DNA from: Burkholderia guangdongensis | GTDB lineage: Bacteria; Pseudomonadota; Gammaproteobacteria; Burkholderiales; Burkholderiaceae | Direction: 5' to 3' | DNA length: 64,000 nucleotides | Assembly: GCF_013403875.1 (NCBI RefSeq) | Contig: NZ_JACBNX010000004.1 | Span: 124,001-188,000, forward strand | Shown here: one piece after another, positions 37,151 through 47,156 of the stretch | How positions within the stretch are numbered: the stretch's first letter is position 1 | How the letters are laid out: each line of letters starts with the position of its first letter | The notes under the pieces: model-generated | What the model was told of the DNA's origin: nothing | Databases searched by the model: none | Seen by the model: only the letters and a program-made list of their open reading frames with translations | Position numbers and translations under genes: made by a program

Positions 37151-37678
37151 ATGAGCTTCAACCATGTTCCGGCCGGCAAGGACCTGCCGCAAGACTTCAA
37201 CGTCGTCATCGAGATCCCCGCGCAAAGCGACCCGGTCAAGTACGAAGCGGACAAGGAGCTCGGCCTCCTCGTCGTCGACCGCTTCATCGGCACCGGCATG
37301 CGCTATCCGGTGAACTACGGCTACATCCCGCAGACGCTGTCGGGCGACGGCGATCCGGTCGACGTGCTCGTGATCACGCCGTTCCCGCTGCTGGCCGGCA
37401 CGGTCGTGCGCGCGCGCGCGCTCGGCATGCTGCAGATGACCGACGAGTCGGGCGTCGACGCGAAGCTCGTTGCGGTGCCGCACGACAAGATCTGCCCGAT
37501 GACCGCGCACATGAAGTCGATCGACGACGTGCCCGAGTACCTGCGGGATCAGATCAAGCACTTCTTCGAGCAGTACAAGGCGCTCGAGAAGGGCAAGTGG
37601 GTGAAGGTCGACGGCTGGGCGGGCATCGACGCCGCGCACAAGGAAATCACCGACGGCGTCGCAAACTTCAAGAAGTAA
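37151..37678 (+). CDS. ppa: Inorganic pyrophosphatase (type I, soluble)
   Basis: 175 aa, the normal length. [40 protein letters not shown] with the metal-binding DGDPVDVLV signature (three Asp), and the C-terminal [12 protein letters not shown] are diagnostic. It hydrolyses pyrophosphate to drive biosynthetic reactions. Single transcription unit with its own TATAAT promoter element. Confidence 0.97.
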   Translation: MSFNHVPAGKDLPQDFNVVIEIPAQSDPVKYEADKELGLLVVDRFIGTGMRYPVNYGYIPQTLSGDGDPVDVLVITPFPLLAGTVVRARALGMLQMTDESGVDAKLVAVPHDKICPMTAHMKSIDDVPEYLRDQIKHFFEQYKALEKGKWVKVDGWAGIDAAHKEITDGVANFKK

Positions 37679-37743
37679 GCCGGCGCCGGCGCAGCGCGCC
37701 GGCGGCAATCGTGCAACGTCGTGCAAAAGCCGCGCGTGCCTCG

Positions 37744-38247
37744 TTACGAGGCCGCGCGGTTTTGTTTTGCGCGCGCGGCGCGGCGGCGCGGGGTGGCGGG
37801 GGCATCGTCGTCGTCGTCGTCGTCGGCGGCGGCGGTAGCAGTGGCGGTAGCAGTGGCGGTAGCAGTGGCGGTTGCGTCGGCGGCGTCGGCGGCGTCAGCG
37901 GCGTCGGCGTCGGCGGCAGCGGCAGCGGCAGCGGCGGCAGCAGCAGCGGCGGCAACAGCGGGGGATTCAGCCGGCTCCGCCGGTAGCACCGATTCGAGCG
38001 TGCGCACGCCCGCGGCCAGCTCGCGCTTGTGCGCCGGCGACAACTGCTTGACCCGGTACTCGGCGCGCAACGCGCTTGAGCGGTCCGCGAGCGGGAACGA
38101 CGCGAGCAGCGCGCGCGGCCGGCGCGAGCGCGTGTAGCGCGCGCCCTTGCCGGCGACGTGCTCGTCGAAGCGCGCGGCGACGTCGGTCGTGATGCCGGTG
38201 TAGATGCTGCCGTCGGCGCACTCGATCAGATACAGATACCAGGACAT
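37744..38247 (-). CDS. GIY-YIG domain protein (UPF0213-like) with a repeat-encoded acidic/Ala-Thr tail
   Basis: 167 aa. Residues 1-90 form a GIY-YIG module: WYLYLIECADGSIYTGITTD (YLY and YTG as the GIY-YIG equivalents), RFDEHVAGKGARYTRSRRPR and ALRAEYRVKQLSP. UPF0213/YhbQ-type proteins are about 90-110 aa and presumed nucleases. After about residue 95 the protein becomes poly-Ala, Asp-Ala, Ala-Thr dipeptides and a poly-Asp run, then ends in a basic RRRAARAK segment. The tail comes from tri-, hexa- and 12-nt repeats and is not part of the catalytic fold. Confidence 0.85.
   Translation of the reverse strand: MSWYLYLIECADGSIYTGITTDVAARFDEHVAGKGARYTRSRRPRALLASFPLADRSSALRAEYRVKQLSPAHKRELAAGVRTLESVLPAEPAESPAVAAAAAAAAAAAAAADADAADAADAADATATATATATATATAAADDDDDDDAPATPRRRAARAKQNRAAS
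37803..37957. repeat. Microsatellite-like repeat block in the GIY-YIG gene
   Basis: Read on the plus strand: a GTC run (about 37806-37825), then three 12-nt units of the type GGTAGCAGTGGC (about 37833-37870), GGCGTC units (about 37875-37912) and GGCAGC units (about 37912-37957). All periods are multiples of three, so slippage would change the tail length of the protein in frame. Confidence 0.9.
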
Positions 38248-38280
38248 GGCGAAGCGGCCGGACGCGAGGCCGTCAGTGTC

Positions 38281-39222
38281 TCAAAAAAACGCGGGGCCGT
38301 CCTGCCGCGCGCCCGCCGCCGGCCGGCCCGCCCAGCGCCCGGCGAGCAGCGACCCGGACAGGTTGTGCCACACCGAGAACAGCGCGCCCGGCAGCGCGGC
38401 GACCGGCGTGAAGTAGAGCTTGCCGAGCGTCGCCGCGAGCCCCGAGTTCTGCATGCCGACCTCGATCGCGAGCGTGCGGCAGACGGCCTCGTCGAAGCCG
38501 AGCAGGCGCCCGCCCCAGTAGCCGCCCATGAGACCGATCCCGTTGTGCAGCACGACGCCGAGCATCACGATCGGGCCGACCACCGCGATGCTTTTCGCGG
38601 TGCCGCCGACGACCGCCGCGATGATCAGCAGGATCGACACCATCGACACGAGCGGCAGCACCGGCTCGATCTTCCGCACGAGCTTGCCGAACAGGTGATT
38701 GACGACGAGCCCGGCGCCGATCGGCACCGCGACGATCTGCAGGATGCTCATCAGCATCCCGTGCACGTCGACCACGATCGACGCGTCGACGTAGAGTCGC
38801 GTGAGCAGCGGCGTCGCGAAGATGCCGACGAGCGTCGACAGCGCGCTGATCGTGACCGACAGCGCGACGTCGCCGCGCGCGAGATAGATCATCACGTTCG
38901 ACGCCGTGCCGCTCGCGACGCTGCCGACGAGCACCATGCCCGCCGTGAGGTCGGGCGGCATGCGCAGCGCCTTCGCGATCGCCCACGCGGCGAGCGGCAT
39001 CACCAGGTAGTGGAGCCCGATGCCGGCGAGCACCGGCGCCGGACGCGTGAACACGCGCCGGAAGTCGTCGATGGACAGCGTGACGCCCATCGACAGCATG
39101 ATGATCGTGAGCAGCGCCGTCACGTGCGGGCCGATCGGCGCGACCGACGCGGGCGAGCAGTAGGCCGCGACCGAGACGAGCACGGCCCAGAACGGGAAGA
39201 GGCGGGTGATGCGGGCAAGCAT
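38281..39222 (-). CDS. Bile acid:sodium symporter (BASS/ACR3-like) family transporter
   Basis: 313 aa with about nine or ten hydrophobic segments. [20 protein letters not shown] (the N-terminal MG(V/L)xL motif), [20 protein letters not shown] (the crossover SxxSGTxSN motif lining the sodium sites) and [20 protein letters not shown] (EVGxQNxxL, second crossover) identify the BASS family. Bacterial members import organic anions such as pyruvate or pantoate-like acids with sodium; the substrate here is unknown. The start follows a purine-rich GAAAGGCT-like context; the frame is open upstream. Confidence 0.93.
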   Translation of the reverse strand: MLARITRLFPFWAVLVSVAAYCSPASVAPIGPHVTALLTIIMLSMGVTLSIDDFRRVFTRPAPVLAGIGLHYLVMPLAAWAIAKALRMPPDLTAGMVLVGSVASGTASNVMIYLARGDVALSVTISALSTLVGIFATPLLTRLYVDASIVVDVHGMLMSILQIVAVPIGAGLVVNHLFGKLVRKIEPVLPLVSMVSILLIIAAVVGGTAKSIAVVGPIVMLGVVLHNGIGLMGGYWGGRLLGFDEAVCRTLAIEVGMQNSGLAATLGKLYFTPVAALPGALFSVWHNLSGSLLAGRWAGRPAAGARQDGPAFF

Positions 39223-39401
39223 GGGGAAGCCTTTTTTTGAGTGTGGTCGTTCGAGCGGGAACGGGGCGCGGGATGAAGGCGAGCCCTCGGGGGCCGGGCG
39301 CGGAACCGCACGGTCGTGCGCAGCGCATTGTAGCGTCCGCGCGCCGGCGGCGAAATGCGGATGGGCGAGGCGGACGCGACGGGCAAGACGGGCGCGCCGC
39401 G

Positions 39402-40628
39402 CTAGCGCGCGCCGGCCTTGAACGGATTGTGGTCGCGCAGCTCGTCGACGTACGCGTGGATGTGATCGGTCTCGCGTTCGAGGAAGCGCGCGACCGCGTC
39501 CGAGAACGCCGGATGCGCGAGCCAGTGCGCGGAATGCGTGACGGTCGGCATGAAGCCGCGCGCGAGCTTGTGCTCGCCCTGCGCGCCGCCTTCGAACGTG
39601 TCGAGCCCCGCGTCGATGCAAAACTCGAGCAGTTGATAGTACGCGGTCTCGAAATGCAGGCACGGCACGTGCTCGACGGCGCCCCAGTAGCGCCCGTACA
39701 GCGTGCCGCCGCCCGCCGCGCCACGCTGGTAGACCGCGAGCGCGCTCGCGATCGGCCGGCCGTCGCGCTCGGCGATCACGAGCAGCAGGTTCTCCGGCAT
39801 CGTCGCGCCGATCGTCCGGAAGAATTCGAGGTTCAGGTACGGGCTCGAGTAGTGGTCGCGGTAGGTCTGCCGGTAGCAGCGCGAGAAGAAGCGCCAGTCC
39901 GCGTCGGCGATCGCGTCGCCGGTCAGGCGCCGGAACGTGATGCCCGCGTCGCGCACGCGGCGCCGCTCCGCGCGGATGTTCTTGCGCTTCTTCTGCTCGA
40001 GCGTGCCGAGAAAATCGTCGAAGTCGCGGTAGCCGTCGTTCAGCCAGTGGAACTGCACGCCTTCGCGCAGCATCATCCCGAGCTCGCCGAAGAGCCGCGC
40101 TTCCGCGCCGGTCGGGAACAGCACGTGCAGCGACGACACGTCGCTCTGCTCGGCGAGCGCGACGAGCGTCGCCGCGAGCCGCCGGCGCGCGTCGTCGTCG
40201 GCGGCGACGATGCGTGTGCCCTGCACCGGCGTGAACGGCACCGCGCACAGCAGCTTCGGATAGTAGTCGAGGCCGTTGCGCTGGTACGCATCGGCCCACG
40301 CCCAGTCGAACACGTACTCGCCGTACGAATGACGCTTCGCGTAGACCGGCGCGGCGGCCGCGAGCCGGCCGGTGCGCGGGTCCGTCAGCGTGACGAAGCG
40401 CGGCGACCAGCCGGTCTCGTCGACCGCGCAGCGCGCGGTGTCGAGCGCGCTCAGGAACTCGTGGCGCAGGAACGGCGTCGGGTGCGCGTCGCGCGCGACG
40501 AGCGCGTTCCATTCGTCGGCGCCCACCTCGGCGGGGGACGACAGGATGCCCGTGCGATAATCGATGCGTTCGTGTTTCAATCCCGTGAATCCGTTTCGTT
40601 CGTCGAGGCCGCCTCGCATGCACCGCAT
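39402..40628 (-). CDS. GNAT/FemAB-like protein (DUF482 family)
   Basis: 408 aa from the first ATG. Conserved segments are [71 protein letters not shown] and [20 protein letters not shown] plus [17 protein letters not shown], which match the DUF482 acyltransferase-fold family (sometimes annotated as peptidoglycan-biosynthesis related). Biochemical role is unknown. The start is uncertain: a TTG at about 40579 ([11 protein letters not shown]) would trim 16 residues. It is divergent from nadE. Confidence 0.82.
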   Translation of the reverse strand: MRCMRGGLDERNGFTGLKHERIDYRTGILSSPAEVGADEWNALVARDAHPTPFLRHEFLSALDTARCAVDETGWSPRFVTLTDPRTGRLAAAAPVYAKRHSYGEYVFDWAWADAYQRNGLDYYPKLLCAVPFTPVQGTRIVAADDDARRRLAATLVALAEQSDVSSLHVLFPTGAEARLFGELGMMLREGVQFHWLNDGYRDFDDFLGTLEQKKRKNIRAERRRVRDAGITFRRLTGDAIADADWRFFSRCYRQTYRDHYSSPYLNLEFFRTIGATMPENLLLVIAERDGRPIASALAVYQRGAAGGGTLYGRYWGAVEHVPCLHFETAYYQLLEFCIDAGLDTFEGGAQGEHKLARGFMPTVTHSAHWLAHPAFSDAVARFLERETDHIHAYVDELRDHNPFKAGAR

Positions 40629-40689
40629 GCTGGCGGCAATTTCGTCAGCCGTTCATGCCGCGGCCTGCCGCGGCCGCACCGATCCCGTC

Positions 40690-42405
40690 ATGAAGACTCG
40701 TATCGCTCTCGCTCAAATCAACGTCACCGTCGGCGATTTCGCCGGCAACGTCGCGCGGATCGTCGCGGCCGCGCGCGCCGCGCACGCCGACGGCGCGCAT
40801 CTGATGATCGCGCCCGAGCTCGCGCTGTCCGGCTATCCGCCCGAGGACCTGCTGCTGCGCCCCGCGTTCTACGCGGCATCGGCGGCCGCGCTCGCGGAGC
40901 TCGCCGCGAAGCTGAAGCCGCTCGACGGCCTCGCGGTGCTCGTCGGCCATCCGCTGCGATCTACCGGGGCAGGCGCGGCCGGCGCGTCGGCAACAAGCGT
41001 CGATGGTAATGCAAACCGCCCGATCGAGCGCGGCGTGCCACCGTCCGACACGTACAACGCGGCGTCGCTGATCGTCGGCGGCGACGTCGTCGGCACGTAT
41101 CGCAAGCAGGAGCTGCCGAACGCCGAGGTGTTCGACGAGCTGCGCTACTTCGCGTCCGACGCCGAGCCGCTCGTGTTCGAGCTGAACGGTACGAAGTTCG
41201 GCGTCGTGATCTGCGAGGACGCGTGGCACGCGTCGGCCGCGCAGATCGCGAAGGCGGCCGGCGCAGACGTGATCCTGATCCCCAACGGCTCGCCGTATCA
41301 CATGAACAAGGACGCGGTGCGCGTCGACATCCTGCGCGCGCGGATCCGCGAAACGGGCCTGCCGATGGTCTACGTGAACCTCGTCGGCGCGCAGGACGAG
41401 CTCGTGTTCGACGGCGGCTCGTTCGTGCTCGACAAGGACGGCGCGCTCGTCGCGAAGATGCCGCAGTTCGAGGAAGGGCACGCGATCGTCGAGTTCGACG
41501 GTGCGCGGCCGCTCTCCGGCGCCATCGCGCCGGAGCTGTCGGTCGAGGCGCAGGTCTATCGCGCGCTCGTGATGGGCGTGCGCGACTATATCGGCAAGAA
41601 CGGCTTCCCGGGCGCGATCATCGGGCTGTCGGGCGGCGTCGATTCGGCGCTCGTGCTCGCGATCGCGTGCGACGCGCTCGGGGCCGACCGCGTGCGCGCG
41701 GTGATGATGCCGTCGCGCTACACGGCCGACATCTCGACGACCGACGCGGCCGACATGGCGAAGCGCGTCGGCGTGCGTTACGACGAGATCGCGATCGCGC
41801 CGATGTTCGACGCGTTCCGCGGCTCGCTCGCGCGCGAGTTCGAGGGCCGCGCGGAGGACGCGACCGAGGAGAACATCCAGGCGCGCATTCGCGGCACACT
41901 GCTGATGGCGCTGTCGAACAAGTTCGGCTCGATCGTGCTGACGACCGGCAACAAGAGCGAGATGGCGGTCGGCTACTGCACGCTGTACGGCGATATGGCG
42001 GGCGGCTTCGCGGTGATCAAGGACATCGCGAAGACGCTCGTGTACCGCCTCTGCCATTACCGCAACGCGGCGCCGGAGTTCGCGCAGCGGGACATCATCC
42101 CCGAGCGGATCCTGACGCGCGCGCCGTCGGCCGAGCTGCGCGAGAACCAGACCGACCAGGACAGCCTGCCGCCTTACGACGTGCTCGACGCGATCATGCG
42201 GATGTACATGGAGGAGGACCGGCCGCTGCCGGAGATCGTCGCGGCGGGTTACGGCGAGGCGGACGTGAAGCGCGTCACGCGGCTCATCAAGATCAACGAG
42301 TACAAGCGGCGACAGGCGCCGATCGGGATTCGCGTCACGCACCGCGCGTTCGGCCGCGACTGGCGCTATCCGATCACGTCGCGCTTCACGGAGCGCGTCG
42401 ACTGA
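40690..42405 (+). CDS. nadE: Glutamine-dependent NAD+ synthetase
   Basis: 571 aa, two domains. The N-terminal nitrilase-like glutaminase has Glu in LMIAPELALSGYPPEDLLLR, Lys in YRKQELPNAEVFDE and Cys175 in GVVICEDAWH. The C-terminal synthetase has the PP-loop IIGLSGGVDSALVLAIACDA (about 310-325) and TTGNKSEMAVGYCTLYGDMAG. Glutamine-derived ammonia is channelled to amidate deamido-NAD. It is followed 74 bp downstream by the PII gene glnB on the same strand; an association that may be functional, since PII control of this enzyme type has been reported in Azospirillum. Confidence 0.97.
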   Translation: MKTRIALAQINVTVGDFAGNVARIVAAARAAHADGAHLMIAPELALSGYPPEDLLLRPAFYAASAAALAELAAKLKPLDGLAVLVGHPLRSTGAGAAGASATSVDGNANRPIERGVPPSDTYNAASLIVGGDVVGTYRKQELPNAEVFDELRYFASDAEPLVFELNGTKFGVVICEDAWHASAAQIAKAAGADVILIPNGSPYHMNKDAVRVDILRARIRETGLPMVYVNLVGAQDELVFDGGSFVLDKDGALVAKMPQFEEGHAIVEFDGARPLSGAIAPELSVEAQVYRALVMGVRDYIGKNGFPGAIIGLSGGVDSALVLAIACDALGADRVRAVMMPSRYTADISTTDAADMAKRVGVRYDEIAIAPMFDAFRGSLAREFEGRAEDATEENIQARIRGTLLMALSNKFGSIVLTTGNKSEMAVGYCTLYGDMAGGFAVIKDIAKTLVYRLCHYRNAAPEFAQRDIIPERILTRAPSAELRENQTDQDSLPPYDVLDAIMRMYMEEDRPLPEIVAAGYGEADVKRVTRLIKINEYKRRQAPIGIRVTHRAFGRDWRYPITSRFTERVD

Positions 42406-42422
42406 CGCCGAGCGGGGCGTAG

Positions 42423-42818
<396 letters not shown>

Positions 42819-42863
42819 CGGGGCGGGGCCGGCCGGGCGCGCCCCGGCTCGGTGCCGCTTTCC

Positions 42864-42902
42864 AATAAAAAACGGTGCGATACCCTGTCGGGCATCGCAC
42901 CG
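42864..42902 (-). terminator. Intrinsic terminator between glnB and the convergent porin gene
   Basis: Stem CGGTGCGAT / ATCGCACCG (42873-42881 and 42894-42902), extended inside by CCC/GGG. The plus-strand A-rich tract at 42864-42872 gives a T-run on the minus strand, so it best serves the porin transcript. Confidence 0.85.
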
Positions 42903-42960
42903 ATACGCGCCTCTCGCAGCAGCGTGGAAAGCGTGGTTGGAGCTGTTCTGTGGAGCGGGT

Positions 42961-44067
42961 TTAGAACGAGTGCTGGATGCCCGCGTAGACGCCGGTCTGG
43001 CTGTGGCCCGGCGCCGGGTTGTCGTTGTAGCCGGTCGAGGTCGGGCCGCCGGCGCCCGCAGCGTTCGCTTCGAGGCCGAAGTTCGCGTTCTTGCTGTTGC
43101 GGACCGTCGCGACCTGGAAGTCGAGCAGCGTGCGCTTCGACAGGTTGTACGAGCCACCGATCGAGTAGATGTTCGCGTTGCCGCCGCCGTTGTTCGCGTT
43201 CACGTGATAGACGGCAGCGATCAGCGCCGCCGCCGGCGTGGCCTGCCACGTGACGCCGCCCCATTCCTGCTGCGTCGACGTGATGCCGCCGTTGACGGCC
43301 GGGCCGCCGTTCGCGTGCGACGCCTGATAGACCGCCTGCAGCTTGAACTGGCCGAGGAACACGTTCACGCCGGCGAAGTATTCGCGCGAGTAGTTGAATA
43401 CGTCGTCGAGCTTGCCGTTGGCCGGATCGCGGATTTCGTCATAGAGGCCGCGCACCTGGAACAGCGGGTTCGTGTACGTGATCTGGATGCCGTCCTGGCG
43501 GCCCGTCGTCGTCGTGCCGTTGCCGTTCCAGCTCGTCGCGTTCGACAGCGAATACTGGCCGTACACGTCGAAGCCGGCGACGGTCGGCGACTGATACGAA
43601 ATGTTGTTGCTCGACGCCGGCCAGTTGCGGCCGCGCACGAGCGATGCCGACGACCAGCTCGTCTGGCCGAACGGATCGAAATCCCAGACGCCGCTGTTCG
43701 AGATGAACAGCTCGCGGCCGAGCAGCAGCGTACCGTACTGATCGTTCGACAGGCCGACGGTCGCCCAGCGATTGAAGATGCTGCCGGGGGCAGGGCCGTT
43801 GCCGTTCACCGTATTGAAGCTGCCTTCGAGGTGGAACACGGCCTTCGTGCCGCCGCCGAGATCCTCGGCGCCCTTCATGCCCCACAGGCTCGTGCCCCAG
43901 TCGCCGCTTTCCGCGCGCCAGCGGCTCGATGAACCACCGTTCGCGTTGACGAGCCCGCTCATGTATTCGATGCCGGCGTCGAGCCGGCCGTACAGCGTGA
44001 CGCTGCTTTGCGCGTGCGCGGCGACGCCGGCGGACATCAGTGCGGCTGCGAGCATTGCTTTCTTCAT
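42961..44067 (-). CDS. Gram-negative porin (OmpC/Porin_4 type)
   Basis: 368 aa. Signal peptide MKKAMLAAALMSAGVAAHAQ, mature start SSVTLYGRLDAGIEYMSG, the invariant beginning of beta-proteobacterial trimeric porins. SRWGLKG-like motif appears as SLWGMKGAEDLGGGTKAVFH with FHLEGSF; the C-terminal strand ends GVYAGIQHSF with terminal Phe for BAM recognition. It forms a general diffusion channel for small solutes. The GGAGAGG ribosome site precedes the ATG at 44067; an upstream-open frame is not used because of the signal peptide. Confidence 0.96.
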   Translation of the reverse strand: MKKAMLAAALMSAGVAAHAQSSVTLYGRLDAGIEYMSGLVNANGGSSSRWRAESGDWGTSLWGMKGAEDLGGGTKAVFHLEGSFNTVNGNGPAPGSIFNRWATVGLSNDQYGTLLLGRELFISNSGVWDFDPFGQTSWSSASLVRGRNWPASSNNISYQSPTVAGFDVYGQYSLSNATSWNGNGTTTTGRQDGIQITYTNPLFQVRGLYDEIRDPANGKLDDVFNYSREYFAGVNVFLGQFKLQAVYQASHANGGPAVNGGITSTQQEWGGVTWQATPAAALIAAVYHVNANNGGGNANIYSIGGSYNLSKRTLLDFQVATVRNSKNANFGLEANAAGAGGPTSTGYNDNPAPGHSQTGVYAGIQHSF

Positions 44068-44621
44068 TTCCTCTCCTCCAAACCTTGTCAAAGAATCGAC
44101 CCGGAACTGCATGACATGCCTGACGCCCGCACGGGCATCGGACATACTTGGGTTCCCCTGGGAGACCTCGCGCGAAGCCGGCGGCGCGGCAAGCATGCGA
44201 GAAACCGTCGACCGGACCCGCATGCCGAAGCGGTTGCGGGGTCTCCTTGCTGTCATGAAGTCAAACTACATTTCATGAACTTCGTTTTGCTACTCTGATT
44301 ACTAATTTAGCAAAAATACAATTTTGTGGCGATCAAAATCGTTGTTTGACTAACCTGTGTCGCCAAATTGCCATGCAACACGGGCCGGGAAACGGGGATG
44401 GAGTGGCGTCGAGCGGCCGCAAAGCCTTGCCGGTCAAGGCGTGCGCGAATCGCGGCAACGCGACCCCAGGATTGCCACTATTGACTACAGGAATGGGAGC
44501 GGATAACGGCGCGATTGCGTCGTTTTTGTATGGTATACGTAATATTTGCGAGGCGAGGCGAGGCGAGGCGAGGCGAGGCGGGCGGCCGCGCCCGGGCGGG
44601 CGCGGCGCGATGCAACGAGCG
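44068..44621. promoter_or_regulatory. Long porin upstream region
   Basis: A 554-bp non-coding interval. A clearly A/T-rich segment at 44262-44345 is the most likely place for the porin promoter, giving a leader of about 200 nt, long enough for post-transcriptional control. I could not assign -10/-35 boxes. At 44520-44550 is a second A/T-rich stretch next to a pentanucleotide repeat. No gene is seen. Confidence 0.5.
44551..44580. repeat. Pentanucleotide tandem repeat, six copies
   Basis: AGGCG is repeated exactly six times, about 40 bp after the stop codon of the ATP-binding protein gene (minus strand) and about 480 bp upstream of the porin start. The period is not a multiple of three, but the block is not in a gene. 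Confidence 0.95.
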
Positions 44622-45401
44622 TTACTTGAGACTACCGGACAGGAACTGCCGCAGGCGCTCGCTCTTCGGCTGCGCGAACACGTCGGCGGGCACGCCTTCT
44701 TCCTCGACGCGCCCCTGGTGCAGGAACATCACGTGGTTCGACACGTTGCGCGCAAACCCCATCTCGTGCGTGACGACCACCATCGTCCGGCCTTCTTCGG
44801 CCAGCTTCTGCATCACCTTCAGCACTTCGCCGACGAGTTCCGGGTCGAGCGCCGACGTCGGTTCGTCGAACAGCATCACGTCCGGATGCATCGCCAGCGC
44901 GCGCGCGATCGCGACGCGCTGCTGCTGTCCGCCCGACAGATGTGACGGATACTGTTTCTCGACGCGCGGCGCCAGGCCGACCTTCTCGAGATACGTACGC
45001 GCGCGATCCTCCGCTTCCTTCTTCGACAGGCCGAGCACGTGCACCGGCGCTTCCATCACGTTCTCGAGCACGGTCATATGCGCCCACAGATTGAAGTGCT
45101 GGAACACCATCGCGAGCTTCGTGCGCACGTGCTGCAACTGCTTGTGGTCGGCGGCCTTCAGTGCGCCGGCCTTGTCCTGCACGGTGCGCACTTCCTCGCC
45201 GTCGACGACGATGCGGCCCGCATTCGGCTGCTCGAGGAAGTTGATGCAGCGGAGCATCGTGCTCTTGCCCGAGCCGGACGAGCCGATCACGCTGATCACG
45301 TCGCCCGCGTTCGCCTTCAGCGACACACCTTTCAGCACCTCGTTGTTGCCGTAGCGCTTGTGGAGGTCGTCGACGAACAGCTTTTGAGTCTGGGAACGCA
45401 T
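44622..45401 (-). CDS. hisP: ATP-binding subunit of a HisP/GlnQ-type amino acid ABC importer
   Basis: 259 aa. Walker [22 protein letters not shown]-loop [17 protein letters not shown], signature [20 protein letters not shown], Walker [15 protein letters not shown] and H-loop [14 protein letters not shown]. The [16 protein letters not shown] and FEPSALDPE patterns place it in the polar amino acid (histidine/lysine/arginine/ornithine) group. It follows two permease genes on the same strand with a 19-bp gap. No substrate-binding protein gene lies in the cluster. Confidence 0.92.
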   Translation of the reverse strand: MRSQTQKLFVDDLHKRYGNNEVLKGVSLKANAGDVISVIGSSGSGKSTMLRCINFLEQPNAGRIVVDGEEVRTVQDKAGALKAADHKQLQHVRTKLAMVFQHFNLWAHMTVLENVMEAPVHVLGLSKKEAEDRARTYLEKVGLAPRVEKQYPSHLSGGQQQRVAIARALAMHPDVMLFDEPTSALDPELVGEVLKVMQKLAEEGRTMVVVTHEMGFARNVSNHVMFLHQGRVEEEGVPADVFAQPKSERLRQFLSGSLK

Positions 45402-45420
45402 TCTGAAAACCTGAGAAAAC

Positions 45421-46134
45421 TTACTTGCCCTGCGGGCGCAGATACGCGAGCCAGCGCTGCTCGGCGCGCCGGAACAGCCCGACGAGCGCGAACGACACCG
45501 CGAGATACAGCAGCGCGGCGATGCCGAACGCATGGAACGACATGTACGTCGCCGAGTTCACGTCGCGCGCGATCTTCAGGATGTCCGGCACCGTCGCGGT
45601 GAACGCGACCGTCGTCGCGTGCAGCATCAGGATCACCTCGTTGCTGTACAGCGGCAGCGCACGGCGCAATGCGGACGGCAGGATCACGCGGCGATACATC
45701 GTGAACGTCGACATCCCGTACGCGCGCGCGGCCTCGATCTCGCCGTACGACGTCGCCTTGATCGCGCCCGCGAAAATCTCGGTCGTGTACGCGCACGTGT
45801 TCAGCGCGAACGCGAGCAGCGTGCAGTTCATCCCTTCGCGGAAGAACGCGTTCAGCGTGGGCGTGTCGTGCACGACCTGCAGGCTGTAGATGCCGGTGTA
45901 ACAGAGCAGCAGCTGCACGTACAGCGGCGTGCCGCGGAACACGTACGTGTACAGCCACACCGCGCCCGCGAGCCATTTGCGCTTCGACACGCGCGCGACC
46001 GCGAGCGGCACCGACAGGCAGAAGCCGATCGAGATCGACACGACGAGCAGCCACAGCGTGACCGCGAGGCCGGTGATCCGGTAGCCGTCGGTGTAGAGGT
46101 AGTTGCGCCAGTATTCGTGAATCAGCTCGATCAT
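45421..46134 (-). CDS. hisM: Polar amino acid ABC permease (HisM-like)
   Basis: 237 aa with five to six membrane segments. [40 protein letters not shown] and the EAA loop [20 protein letters not shown]-like segment are typical of HisM. Its start overlaps the stop of the hisQ-like gene by 4 bp (ATGA), a sign of coupled translation. Together with HisQ it forms the membrane channel for basic amino acids. Confidence 0.92.
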   Translation of the reverse strand: MIELIHEYWRNYLYTDGYRITGLAVTLWLLVVSISIGFCLSVPLAVARVSKRKWLAGAVWLYTYVFRGTPLYVQLLLCYTGIYSLQVVHDTPTLNAFFREGMNCTLLAFALNTCAYTTEIFAGAIKATSYGEIEAARAYGMSTFTMYRRVILPSALRRALPLYSNEVILMLHATTVAFTATVPDILKIARDVNSATYMSFHAFGIAALLYLAVSFALVGLFRRAEQRWLAYLRPQGK

Positions 46135-46820
46135 AGGTCCGCCTTGCGAACGCCGGTCGAATAACGCTTCTCGAGCCAGATCAGCACGAAGTTCGAGAGC
46201 GTGGTGATGGCCAGATAGACCGCGCCCGCAACCACCGTGAAGAAGAAGAACCTCAGCGTGCCCTTGCCCGCGTCCTGCGAAGCCTTCACGACGTCGGCGA
46301 GGCCGATGATCGACACGAGCGCGGTCGATTTCACGAGCACCTGCCAGTTGTTGCCGATGCCCGGCAGCGCGAAGCGCATCATCTGCGGGAACATGATCCG
46401 CGTAAACACCTGCCAGTTCGTCATCCCGTACGCGCTGCCCGCCTCGAGCTGGCCGCGCGGCACCGACAGGAACGCGCCGCGGAACGTCTCGGTGAAGTAC
46501 GCGCCGTAGATGAAGCCGAGCACGAGCACGCCGGCGAGGAACGGATCGATGTCGATCTGATCCCAGTTCAGCGCGTCGGTCAGGTTGTTCAGCCAGATCT
46601 GCAGGCTGTAGAACAGCAGCAGCATCAGCACGAGGTCGGGCACGCCGCGGACCAGCGTCGTGTACACGGTGCCGAGGCCGTGCGCGACGCGATTGCGCGA
46701 CAGCTTCGCGCCCGCGCCGATCAGCCCGAGCAGGAACGACAGCATGAGCGACAGCACCGCCAGCTTGACGGTCTGCCAGGTGCCGGCGAGGATCAGCGGA
46801 CCGTAACCTTGAAGAAACAT
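46131..46820 (-). CDS. hisQ: Polar amino acid ABC permease (HisQ-like)
   Basis: 229 aa. It begins MFLQGYGPLILAGTWQTVKL, then VRGVPDLVLMLLLFYSLQIW (the RGxPxL motif) and the EAA loop QLEAGSAYGMTNWQVFTRIM. First gene of the hisQ-hisM-hisP unit. A -10-like TAAAAT lies 61 nt upstream on the minus strand. The usual upstream binding-protein gene is absent; the neighbour is a Spy-like gene. Confidence 0.92.
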   Translation of the reverse strand: MFLQGYGPLILAGTWQTVKLAVLSLMLSFLLGLIGAGAKLSRNRVAHGLGTVYTTLVRGVPDLVLMLLLFYSLQIWLNNLTDALNWDQIDIDPFLAGVLVLGFIYGAYFTETFRGAFLSVPRGQLEAGSAYGMTNWQVFTRIMFPQMMRFALPGIGNNWQVLVKSTALVSIIGLADVVKASQDAGKGTLRFFFFTVVAGAVYLAITTLSNFVLIWLEKRYSTGVRKADL

Positions 46821-46880
46821 ATGTCGTCCCCGATGGCGCCCGGCGGCGCGTGGTCGACGCGCGGGCGCCAAAAGCGCGAT

Positions 46881-46886
46881 ATTTTA
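46881..46886 (-). promoter_or_regulatory. Candidate -10 element of the hisQMP unit
   Basis: On the minus strand TAAAAT, 61 nt upstream of the hisQ start; the -35 is weak. The spacer to the next gene (46821-47097 region) also contains tandem copies of GGGAAGCGG at about 47010-47035 and no gene. Confidence 0.4.
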
Positions 46887-47156
46887 CCCGAACGCGATGG
46901 TCGGGCAGCAGCGAATCGCATGCGGCGGAGCGAGCCGTTGAGGCGGGGCGGGGCGACGGTGGCGTCGCGGGGCGGGTGGCGGGTGATGGGGAAGGCGGGG
47001 AAGCTGGGAAGCGGGGAAGCGGGGAAGCGGCGCGGACGCGGGGCCGCAAAGCCCCGCGCCGCGTCCGGCCGCGACCGCCGCCGGCTAGCGGCGGCGCTTA
47101 CTGCGCCGCGGGCGCCGACGCGCCCTTCGCCGCGCGATGCTGCTCCCAGCGCTCCT

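Noticed and set aside
37803-37957. Plus-strand Gly/Ser-rich frame over the repeat block as a separate gene
   Set aside because: The minus-strand frame joins directly to a GIY-YIG domain; the plus-strand frame has no ribosome site or family motif.
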